A stretch of DNA of 5,573 nt from Paracoccaceae bacterium (GTDB taxonomy: Bacteria > Pseudomonadota > Alphaproteobacteria > Rhodobacterales > Rhodobacteraceae). A model generated the notes under the pieces. It was not told where the DNA came from and did not search any database. It was given only the letters and a program-made list of their open reading frames with translations. Shown piece after piece: positions 1-5,543 of the stretch (positions within the stretch are counted from its first letter, which is position 1; each line of letters begins with the position of its first letter). The stretch spans positions 1 to 5,573 of the forward strand of contig PXES01000145.1 in NCBI GenBank assembly GCA_003564655.1, written 5' to 3'. The position numbers and the translations under genes were made by a program.

Positions 1-918
1 CCCTTCAACCGCTTCGAGGCCGGGCATGCGCTGGCCCTCGATATCCTGCACGCCATGGTGCGCGACGGCGCGCGTCCGGGGCCGGACTATATCGACGCGC
101 TGCGCAAGACGCTGATGGACGAAAGCCTCGACCCCGCCTTTCGCGCGTTGGCGCTGCGCCTGCCGGGGCAAGAGGAACTCGCCGGCTCGCTGCACGCGGC
201 GGGCCATGTGCCCGACCCCGACGCGATCCTGGCTGCGCGCGAGGCGGCACAGCGCGCACTGGCCGAGGCGCTGGCCCCCGAACTTGCGCGCCTTGTGAGC
301 GGGATGGCCACTCCCGGCCCCTACAGCGCCGATGCCAGAGACGCCGGGCGCCGCGCGCTGCGGGTGCAGGCGGTGGCGCTGCTGGCCCATGCCGATGGTG
401 GCGCGGCGGCATCCGCGCTTTATGCGCAGGCCGACAACATGACCGAGCAGCTCGGCGCCTGGAGCGCGCTTCTGGCCATCGGCGCGGGCGCGCCTCAGAC
501 CGCGCAGTTCTACCGCCAATGGGCGCATGACCGGCTGGTGGTGGACAAGTGGTTCAGCACGCAGGTGCTGCACGCCCGCCCCGAGGCCGCCTGCGCAACC
601 GCCACAGCACTCACCGACCACCCCGATTTCCATTGGCAGACACCCAATCGCTTCCGCTCGGTGATCGGGGCTTTGGGGGCCAATCATGCGGGGTTCCACG
701 CGGCGGATGGCGGCAGCTACCGGCTGGTCGCGGACTGGCTGATCCGGCTGGACCGCGTGAACCCGCAAACCGCGGCGCGCATGTCGACCCTGTTCGAGAC
801 CTGGCGGCGTTACGACTCCGCGCGCCAGGCGCTCATCCAGGCCGAACTCGCGCGCATCATGGCCCAGGACAGGCTGAGCCGCGACATGACAGAGATGGTC
901 GCGCGGTTGCTGGAGTAA
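1..918 (+). CDS. pepN: Aminopeptidase N, C-terminal part (5' end outside window)
   Basis: This is the last ~305 residues of an M1-family zinc aminopeptidase of the E. coli PepN type, a cytosolic enzyme that removes N-terminal residues from peptides. The frame is open from base 1, which reads PFNRFEAGHALA, and ends at TAA 916-918. The first in-window ATG (base 55) is internal and not a start. The catalytic HEXXH domain lies upstream, outside the window. What is present is the C-terminal all-helical domain. By memory of E. coli PepN, several segments match: NNMTEQLGAWSAL, VVDKWF (around residues 180-185), TPNRFRSVIGAL (214-225), FHAADGGSY, RVNPQTAARM and RRYDSARQ. The end is intact, since it aligns to the usual PepN terminus. 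A hairpin that may have been its terminator follows at 982-996. The family assignment is firm, though no search was run. Confidence 0.95.
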   Translation, partial: PFNRFEAGHALALDILHAMVRDGARPGPDYIDALRKTLMDESLDPAFRALALRLPGQEELAGSLHAAGHVPDPDAILAAREAAQRALAEALAPELARLVSGMATPGPYSADARDAGRRALRVQAVALLAHADGGAAASALYAQADNMTEQLGAWSALLAIGAGAPQTAQFYRQWAHDRLVVDKWFSTQVLHARPEAACATATALTDHPDFHWQTPNRFRSVIGALGANHAGFHAADGGSYRLVADWLIRLDRVNPQTAARMSTLFETWRRYDSARQALIQAELARIMAQDRLSRDMTEMVARLLE

Positions 919-981
919 CCCGGCGTCCGACCGACATCCGATCGCGACAGGTTTTCCCCGGCCCCGGCGACCCTGCCCAAA

Positions 982-996
982 GCGCCCTCGGGGCGC
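982..996 (+). terminator. GC hairpin, possible pepN terminator with lost T-tract
   Basis: GCGCCC (982-987), loop TCG, GGGCGC (991-996) forms a perfect 6-bp stem preceded by AAA. This stem-loop resembles intrinsic terminators of Rhodobacteraceae, but the expected T-run is missing: the next bases are GCGCAAGG. The position 64 bases after the pepN stop suits a terminator. Loss of the T-tract fits a DNA junction at about 997-1008, where homology to the DUF927 protein begins. Function is inferred. Confidence 0.45.
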
Positions 997-1008
997 GCGC
1001 AAGGGCGG

Positions 1009-2544
1009 GTGACCGACGCGGACGGCAACGCCCATCGCTGGGCAATCCCGGCGCGCATGTTTGCGGGCGACGGGGCCGAGGTGCGGGCGGGCTTGCTCGA
1101 CATGGGCTTGAACCTCGCATCGGGTACGGCATCGCGGCATGCGCTGTCGGACTTGTTGCAGCGCTGGCAACCGTCCGACCGGGCCTTCACAGCCGACCGA
1201 CTGGGCTGGGCCGATGAAGCCTGCGCGGCTTTTGTCTGCGGCGATGGGCGCGTGATAGGTGCCGACGATGTTGTCTATCAGCACGAGAACACCCCGGCGG
1301 CAGCGGCCGAGATGAAGATGGCTGGCAGGTTGGAAGGCTGGCGCGATACCGTGGCGGCGCTCTGCGCGGGCAACCCGTTGATGGTGGCGACCGTATCGCT
1401 CGCCTTTGCTGGGCCGCTTCTGGAGCCGCACGGGCTCGACGGCGGCGGGGTGCACCTGCGCGGCGCGTCCAGCCGGGGGAAATCTACGGTGCAGCGGGTG
1501 GCTGTGTCGGTGTGGGGCTCACCCCGCTTCCTGCATAGCTGGCGCGCGACCGCCAACGGGCTCGAAGGTGTAGCTGCCGCCTGCAATGCGTCGCTTCTGG
1601 CCCTCGACGAACTCGGGGAAATCTCGGGCCGCGAGGCCGGGGCCGCCGCCTACATGCTGGCGAACGGAACCGGCAAGGCTAGGGCGAACCGCTCGGGCGC
1701 GGCACGGGCTTCCATGCGCTGGCGGAAGGTGGTGCTATCGTCTGGCGAAATCACCCTAGCCGACAAGATAGCCGAGATGGGCGGCAAGGCCGCCGCCGGG
1801 CAGGCCGTGCGGCTTCTGGACGTGGCCGCCGATGGCCGGGCGCATGGGGCCTTCGATGAACTGCACGGGGCATTGGATGGCGCGGCCTTCGCGGACCGAC
1901 TGCGTGAGGCGACGGCGACAAACTACGGCACCGCGGGGCCGATATTCGTCGCAGCGTTTCTCGAACAGCGCGAGGCCGCCACGATGACGGTGCGGGGTGC
2001 GATTGAGCTCTTCCGCGCCATGGCCGCCGAACGCTTCGACCTGTCGGACGAAGGGCAAACGGCACGCGCAACCGCACGGCTTGGGCTAGTGGCTGCCGCG
2101 GGGGAACTCGCAACCACCTTCGGCCTGACCGGCTGGGCACCGAGCGCGGCACGGGATGCGGCCCTCGAAGTGTTGGGCGGCTGGCTGGACGGGCGCGGTG
2201 GCAGTGACCCGGCCGAGGCCCGCGAGGCGGTGGAACGGGTGCGCGCCTTCCTGGTGGCCCATGGCGACGCTCGTTTCGAGCCTGTCATGAAGGGCAACGA
2301 TGACCGGCCCGTCAGCAACCGCGCGGGGTGGCGTGATGGTGATACCTTTTTCATCGGTGCTGACGCTTGGCGCGAAATCCACAAGGGCGCCGACCCGTCG
2401 CGAGCCGCTCGCCACCTGCAAGATGCAGGCTTTCTGACCCCGGGCGAGGGCAACAACATGGCCAAAAAAGCCCCGCGCAGCATCAAGGACCGTCCTCGTG
2501 CCTATGTGGTGGCCGCGAAAATCATGGGTGCGGGCAATGAATGA
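1009..2544 (+). CDS. DUF927-domain P-loop ATPase of a mobile element, probably N-terminally truncated
   Basis: A 511-residue protein recognised as a DUF927 family member, a helicase-like ATPase carried by phages, plasmids and integrative elements, often next to or fused to primase domains. Visible motifs are Walker A GASSRGKST (residues 152-160), Walker B LLALDE (196-201) and a sensor-1-like VVLSSGE (241-247). A central helical region follows, and the C-terminal part around 445-505 (GDTFFIGADAWREIHKGAD) may bind DNA. Full-length relatives, from memory, carry about 100 or more residues before the DADGNAHRW motif. Here that motif sits at residues 3-11. The GTG at 1009 has only a poorly spaced AAGGG upstream, so the start is doubtful. 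The same frame is open back to the pepN stop, but 919-1008 does not look like DUF927 sequence. The core seems intact, so it could be a shortened protein or a 5'-truncated pseudogene. The start of the next mini-ORF overlaps its stop. Confidence 0.8.
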   Translation: MTDADGNAHRWAIPARMFAGDGAEVRAGLLDMGLNLASGTASRHALSDLLQRWQPSDRAFTADRLGWADEACAAFVCGDGRVIGADDVVYQHENTPAAAAEMKMAGRLEGWRDTVAALCAGNPLMVATVSLAFAGPLLEPHGLDGGGVHLRGASSRGKSTVQRVAVSVWGSPRFLHSWRATANGLEGVAAACNASLLALDELGEISGREAGAAAYMLANGTGKARANRSGAARASMRWRKVVLSSGEITLADKIAEMGGKAAAGQAVRLLDVAADGRAHGAFDELHGALDGAAFADRLREATATNYGTAGPIFVAAFLEQREAATMTVRGAIELFRAMAAERFDLSDEGQTARATARLGLVAAAGELATTFGLTGWAPSAARDAALEVLGGWLDGRGGSDPAEAREAVERVRAFLVAHGDARFEPVMKGNDDRPVSNRAGWRDGDTFFIGADAWREIHKGADPSRAARHLQDAGFLTPGEGNNMAKKAPRSIKDRPRAYVVAAKIMGAGNE

Positions 2545-2590
2545 AGTGCAGCCCATGAAATCCGCGTCGGACCAGTCGGACCACTATTGA
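2537..2590 (+). CDS. 17-residue mini-ORF coupled to the DUF927 gene
   Basis: An ATG at 2537 lies inside the last codons of the DUF927 gene (stop 2542-2544) and opens a frame of 17 codons ending at TGA 2588-2590. Its product contains SASDQSDHY. The Ser-Asp part is encoded by a tandem 9-base repeat, GTCGGACCA, at 2566-2574 and 2575-2583. The overlap would allow translational coupling. It may be a leader peptide, the remains of a longer gene, or chance. No known family is recognised. Confidence 0.25.
   Translation: MNEVQPMKSASDQSDHY
2566..2583. repeat. Two tandem copies of a 9-bp repeat
   Basis: GTCGGACCA occurs twice with no spacer, just after the DUF927 stop codon. The preceding CCGCGTC weakly resembles a third, decayed copy. 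It may be an iteron-like site or a coding repeat of the mini-ORF; two copies are too few to decide. Confidence 0.5.
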
Positions 2591-2892
2591 AGGGGGTGCG
2601 CCCGCTGCGCCCCCGGCTGAACACCCGGAATTTCCTGACACCCTTAGTCGCAGGTCGCTCGCGCGCGCCTCGCTCCGAAAGTACCGCTAGGGCCGATGGG
2701 CTGGATCCTGACGCGGGCGCATATCTCGACCAGTTGCGGCTTCACGGGCCAGCAACCTATGGCGCGATGGCAAGCGATATGGGCTGGGGCGCAACGCGGG
2801 CATGGCGGGCCGAAGCGAAGCTGCGCGCGGCAGGGCTAGTGACAATGGGCGAACTCGGGCGTGCGGTGCCGACCACGAAGGAGAAGCCATGA
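2587..2892 (+). CDS. Small winged-helix-like protein of the mobile element
   Basis: This ORF has up to 101 residues. The C-terminal half (about residues 42-97) has the pattern of a winged helix-turn-helix: AYLDQLRLHGPATYGAMA, then GWGATRAWRAEAKLRAAGL, then a short strand-like VTMGELGRAVP. The conserved G-P-x-T-Y-G and R-A-W-x-A-E features suggest a DNA-binding or accessory protein of the sort that follows DUF927 genes in alphaproteobacterial elements; this comes from memory. The N-terminal 40 residues are Arg/Pro-rich and may be untranslated. The start is uncertain: TTG 2587, GTG 2596 and CTG 2701 are in frame, none has a good ribosome binding site, and no ATG occurs before about 2767. Its stop overlaps the next ORF's start as ATGA. 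The frame is probably real; its function is unknown. Confidence 0.55.
   Translation: MKGVRPLRPRLNTRNFLTPLVAGRSRAPRSESTARADGLDPDAGAYLDQLRLHGPATYGAMASDMGWGATRAWRAEAKLRAAGLVTMGELGRAVPTTKEKP
2593..2614 (+). promoter_or_regulatory. Strong GC hairpin after the DUF927 gene
   Basis: GGGG (2593-2596), a bulged T, then GCGC (2598-2601), loop CCGCT, then GCGC (2607-2610) and CCCC (2611-2614) form an 8-bp all-GC stem with one bulge. It is not followed by a T-run. It begins 4 bases after the TTG that would start the next ORF, so it could hinder that start, attenuate read-through, or protect the upstream mRNA 3' end. Function is inferred from structure only. Confidence 0.4.
2878..2883 (+). promoter_or_regulatory. 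Strong ribosome binding site for the ORF at 2889
   Basis: AAGGAG lies 5 bases upstream of ATG 2889, inside the final codons of the preceding ORF. It is the best Shine-Dalgarno match in the element remnant and supports a genuine gene start at 2889, although that gene is soon interrupted. Confidence 0.7.
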
Positions 2893-2981
2893 ACGGCCAA
2901 GCGCTGCTGAGTAAGTGTTTGATCCCGGGTGATCACATTTCCCCTCGGCGATCTGCCCTCTTCATGGCAAGATTATCTTGA
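2889..2981 (+). pseudogene. 5' fragment of an element gene, cut off by an insertion
   Basis: An ORF of 30 codons begins with ATG 2889, overlapping the previous stop by four bases (ATGA), and is preceded by a strong AAGGAG. It reads MNGQALLSK and then continues into sequence of different character, ending at TGA 2979-2981. The good start with a very short body suggests the true gene was interrupted near 2910-2920, where the putative insertion sequence begins. Only about the first 9 residues would then be original. The original product is not recognisable. Confidence 0.45.
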
Positions 2982-3099
2982 AAGACTTTTGGGACGGGGC
3001 ACGGGCATGCTGATCCATCTTCACAGCCAGGCGACGACGACACCCCGGCTGTGAACGGCGATTCGTGCCAGCGACGCGGTCGAGACGACGCTGGCCGAA
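2916..3099 (+). mobile_element. Decayed left end of an IS481-type insertion sequence
   Basis: From 3007 one frame reads MLIHLHSQATTTPRL, then TGA (3052-3054), then TAIRASDAVETTLAE to 3099. This resembles, from memory, the start of an IS481-family transposase common in Rhodobacterales (LIHLHSQATTTPKVRAAIQAS...LAER). The TGA would replace an arginine codon (CGA to TGA). ACG at 3001 may be the mutated original ATG. Homology fades after 3099, before the helix-turn-helix is complete, and the DDE catalytic domain is absent. The left boundary at 2916 (TGT, the usual start of IS481 ends) is a guess from the truncation of the ORF at 2889. No matching right end was found. The remnant cannot encode an active transposase. 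Confidence 0.45.
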
Positions 3100-3286
3100 C
3101 ATCTCAGGAAAGCGCGCGGCAAGGGCATCGAGATGCGCCCCAACCGTTCTTCGCCGTCGGCCGAATACGGCCTCGAGGTCAGACGCAACCATCTCTCCAT
3201 CAATGGCGTATCAATCAGACCAGTTTGTCGTGCAATATCAAAACGGACCGGTTTGCCCTGGCACCTCGGCTAACCGCATATCTTCG
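3100..3286. other. Unassigned intergenic sequence of lower GC
   Basis: The stretch between the transposase remnant and the acyl carrier protein gene has no convincing gene. Short ORFs on both strands lack ribosome binding sites and recognisable motifs. From about 3190 to 3310 the GC content falls to roughly half, clearly below the flanks. It should hold the 3' end of the leftward operon, but no hairpin with a T-run was found. An imperfect AAAC...GTTT dyad around ACCGGT near 3241-3254 is too weak to call. Confidence 0.5.
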
Positions 3287-3568
3287 CTACGAGGATCTTT
3301 CATTTTCGCGCTTCTGCGACAGTGCGACGTCGTAATCATCTTTCGCAGTTTTCGTCACCTGCTGCGCCAGAAGCGCCTCTATATCGACCAGGCTGGCCAA
3401 AGAGACAATTTCCGTGGCGGATAACTGCGTTCCCGTGCACTCCTCCAGCGCAAGGACAAGACGCATATGAGCTAGGCTGTCCCATTCGGGGGGGGTCCCG
3501 AGCTTGGCGTCAGCAGGCACCTGAGGCAGATTAAGTACGTCGGCCAGCAACTTTTCGGCAGTCGTCAT
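3287..3568 (-). CDS. Acyl carrier protein
   Basis: A 93-residue small acidic helical protein of the acyl/peptidyl carrier type. The phosphopantetheine attachment motif is EWDSLAHM, with Ser31 as the expected site. It is followed by a typical helix II (RLVLALEECTGTQLSATEIVSLASL) and a final helix (DIEALLAQQV). The last ~22 residues (KTAKDDYDVALSQKRENERSS) form a charged tail not usual in this family and lie in lower-GC DNA. ATG 3568-3566 overlaps the GNAT stop as ATGA and has AGGAGGG 6 bases upstream, so the start is well supported. As the last gene of the operon it is the likely acceptor of the acyl group activated by the ligase and the donor for the GNAT enzyme. It is not the housekeeping fatty-acid AcpP. 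A holo-ACP synthase must come from elsewhere in the genome. Confidence 0.88.
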   Translation of the reverse strand: MTTAEKLLADVLNLPQVPADAKLGTPPEWDSLAHMRLVLALEECTGTQLSATEIVSLASLVDIEALLAQQVTKTAKDDYDVALSQKRENERSS

Positions 3569-4131
3569 GTCGTGCCCTCCTGCTGCCAGTTCTCGCGCAG
3601 CATCTCGAACGTGACGATATCGGCCCCGCCCGAGCCGTCGGGCAGTTCGACCGCGCGATGCGCCGTGCCCGCATGGGTGAAGCCGAGGCGGCGATAAGTA
3701 TAGATCGACGAGACATTGCGCGCCAGCACCATGGTCTCAATCCGGTCGGCCTGGCCACTCTCGAAGATATGCCCGATCATGGCGCGGCGCACCTCGAGCA
3801 CCACATCCTTGCCCCACCAGTCCCGGTCATGCAGCGCAATCAGCAGACCGGCCGTGCGCCACGGCCGCAGCGCATACTGGTGCAGGCCGATGGGCGCTGC
3901 CGCGCCATGGGGGGTGATGGTGTGGACGATCCGCTTGTGGCCATACCCCTTGAGCATGCGCCGCCACCATCTCAGTCTGCGCCGGTGTTTGGGGGTTATC
4001 AGCAGGGGCTCGTGCATCTGCGGATCGCACACCCAATGGTGCCAGGTCAGCGATGCCGCCTGCCAGCCGCCGAGTGGGATCAGGTCGAATCGTTCGGTGC
4101 GCAACGGCACCGCAAGCGCGGGTTGGGCCAT
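3565..4131 (-). CDS. GNAT-family N-acyltransferase
   Basis: A 188-residue protein of the RimJ/RimL-like GNAT (Acetyltransf_3) type. It starts with strand-forming LRTERFDLIPL (residues 10-20). The acyl-CoA pyrophosphate-binding region is near DRDWWGKDVVLEVRRAMI (102-119), with WGKD in place of the usual G-x-G. The C-terminal motif B is ARNVSSIYTYRRLGF (137-151). Residues 48-68 are rich in Arg, Lys and Trp and may contact the acceptor or the carrier protein. The ATG at 4131 was chosen although the frame is open further upstream (to 4260): it has AGGAG 8 bases before it, and its A is the last base of the ligase stop (TGATG). Sitting between a ligase and a carrier protein, it probably uses an acyl-ACP or acyl-CoA donor to acylate an amine. 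The acceptor is unknown, and plain acetylation from acetyl-CoA is also possible. Confidence 0.85.
   Translation of the reverse strand: MAQPALAVPLRTERFDLIPLGGWQAASLTWHHWVCDPQMHEPLLITPKHRRRLRWWRRMLKGYGHKRIVHTITPHGAAAPIGLHQYALRPWRTAGLLIALHDRDWWGKDVVLEVRRAMIGHIFESGQADRIETMVLARNVSSIYTYRRLGFTHAGTAHRAVELPDGSGGADIVTFEMLRENWQQEGTT
3575..3581 (-). promoter_or_regulatory. Ribosome binding site of the carrier protein gene
   Basis: On the minus strand AGGAGGG lies 6 bases before the ATG, inside the end of the GNAT gene. It is the strongest Shine-Dalgarno of the operon, in line with the high molar amount a carrier protein needs relative to its enzymes (inference). Confidence 0.75.
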
Positions 4132-5543
4132 CAGGGTTGCTCCTGCATCAACTGCGCGCGCAACGCGTTGCGGTCCGGCTTGCCGCGATCGGTGCGGGGC
4201 AAGGTGTCGCACAGCACGAGTTTCGTGGGCACCGCCTCGGGGCGCGCCTGGCTGCGGCACCAGCCGATCAGCCCGGCGGGCGTGGTGTCACGGCCCGCGC
4301 GCAGCACCACGGCGGCGCCGACCAATTCGCCCGCTACCGCATCCGGCAGGCCCACGGCAAGCGCCTCGCTGACATCCGGGTGACGCGCGAGCAGCATGTC
4401 CACTTCTTCGGCCAGCACCTTCACCCCGGCGCGATTGATCTCGAATTTCTGCCGCCCCCGCAGGATGGCCGTGCCGTCTTCCGCAAGATCCGCGATATCG
4501 CCGGGGCGGAACCATCCATCCGCCCACGCTTCTGCGGTGCGGGCGGGGTCGTTCCAGTAGCCCTGCATCAGCGCCGGGCCGCGCAGCAGCAACTCACCAT
4601 GACCCGAAGGCGCAACCCCGCGCCCGGTCAGCACCGCGAAACGCCCGCCCCAGGGCGCGCCGATGGCCCCCTCGATCAGCGGGTCGGCGAGCCGCGCGCC
4701 GGAAATCCAGTTCGCGGCCTCGGTCATGCCGAACATGTTCCAGACATTGTCGGTCCCCGCCCAGGCGGCAATCTCGCCCCAGAGCTGCGCCGACAGCGGC
4801 GCCGAGCCCACATGCACCCGCGCCAGCGCACCGTGGGTCAGCGGCGGGGCCACGCGCATCAGCATCTGCCAGAAGGCGGGCACCGAGGAGAGGAAGCACA
4901 CCCGCTCGGCGGTCAGCGCATCAGCAAGCGCGGGCAGTTCGGCGACTCCCGGCGCAGGCCACAGCAACACCCGCGCCCCGGTGGCCAGCGGCGTGAGGAT
5001 ATTGCCGATCAGCCCGTGCCCGAAGAAGACCGGCAGCGGACAGAGCGTTGTCGAGAGCTGTTCGGGCGGCATCTGCGCGAGGTTGAGCAGCACGCGCGCC
5101 TCAACCGCGCGCAGGCTCAGCGTCACCCCCTTGGGCTGGCCGGTGGTGCCCGATGTGGTCATCAATAGCGCCGGGTCGTCCGCTCCGCAGGCGACCTGCG
5201 CCCCCGCCCCGTCACGCGGCCCCACCGCCACGCCGTCGAGCCACAGATCGACCCCCAGCGCCTGCGTGACGTTGACGCGCTCCGGCGCGGGCAACGCGGG
5301 GTTGACCGCAACGGCCCGCGCCCCTACGGCCCAGCAGGCGAAGAGATCGGTCAGCCAGGCGAGCGGGTCGGCTTGTGCGACAGCGGCAAGATGGCCCTGC
5401 CCCACCCCGGCCTGCGCGAGCGCATGTGCTCGCGCCCGCACCGCCGCGCGCAACTGGCTGGCCGACAGCCCGCGCCCGCTGCGCATGTCCTCAAGGCGGG
5501 CCGTGTCGGGCACCACCCACAGAAAGGGAAGATCGGTCGTCAC
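4131..5543 (-). CDS. AMP-forming acyl/aminoacyl ligase (ANL superfamily)
   Basis: A compact 470-residue adenylate-forming enzyme. It would activate a carboxylate with ATP to an acyl-adenylate and pass it to a thiol, here probably the carrier protein's pantetheine. Core motifs are in order: phosphate loop LLMTTSGTTGQPKGV (residues 126-140), a pocket region LPVFFGHGLIGN (170-181), A5 NMFGMTEA (269-276), A7 RPGDIADL (346-353), hinge A8 GRQKFEINRAGVKV (363-376) and A10 PRTDRGKPDR with the catalytic Lys455. All catalytic elements look intact. At ~470 residues it is shorter than typical acyl-CoA synthetases (500-600) and nearer DltA-like enzymes. The hinge has Phe where most acyl-CoA synthetases have Asp. 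The start is GTG 5543-5541 with AAGGGG 9 bases upstream; it overlaps the stop of an upstream frame as GTGA. The stop shares one base with the GNAT ATG. The substrate is unknown. Confidence 0.9.
   Translation of the reverse strand: MTTDLPFLWVVPDTARLEDMRSGRGLSASQLRAAVRARAHALAQAGVGQGHLAAVAQADPLAWLTDLFACWAVGARAVAVNPALPAPERVNVTQALGVDLWLDGVAVGPRDGAGAQVACGADDPALLMTTSGTTGQPKGVTLSLRAVEARVLLNLAQMPPEQLSTTLCPLPVFFGHGLIGNILTPLATGARVLLWPAPGVAELPALADALTAERVCFLSSVPAFWQMLMRVAPPLTHGALARVHVGSAPLSAQLWGEIAAWAGTDNVWNMFGMTEAANWISGARLADPLIEGAIGAPWGGRFAVLTGRGVAPSGHGELLLRGPALMQGYWNDPARTAEAWADGWFRPGDIADLAEDGTAILRGRQKFEINRAGVKVLAEEVDMLLARHPDVSEALAVGLPDAVAGELVGAAVVLRAGRDTTPAGLIGWCRSQARPEAVPTKLVLCDTLPRTDRGKPDRNALRAQLMQEQP
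4140..4144 (-). promoter_or_regulatory. Ribosome binding site deciding the GNAT start
   Basis: Minus-strand AGGAG, 8 bases before ATG 4131-4129 and inside the end of the ligase gene, favours this start over in-frame codons up to 4260 that overlap the ligase more deeply. Confidence 0.65.

Noticed and set aside
549..1217. Plus-strand ORF overlapping the end of pepN and the start of the DUF927 gene
   Set aside because: It is out of frame with both recognised proteins and has an Arg/Pro/Gly-rich shadow composition.
1923..2486. Minus-strand ORF inside the DUF927 gene
   Set aside because: It is antisense to recognised coding sequence, low-complexity Ser/Arg/Ala-rich, with no motif.
2962..3192. 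Minus-strand 76-residue ORF in the intergenic debris
   Set aside because: It runs antisense to the transposase remnant, has no good ribosome binding site and no recognisable domain.
3241..3254. Imperfect dyad around ACCGGT as terminator of the leftward operon
   Set aside because: The stem is only about 4 bp with mismatches and has no clear T-run in the right place.
3065..3424. Plus-strand ORFs running into the carrier protein gene
   Set aside because: They overlap the well-supported carrier protein on the opposite strand and show no family features.
4053..5168. Long plus-strand ORF (371 codons) opposite the ligase and GNAT genes
   Set aside because: It is antisense to well-recognised ligase and GNAT coding sequence, is rich in Arg, Gly, His and Gln as GC-rich shadow frames are, and shows no family motif.
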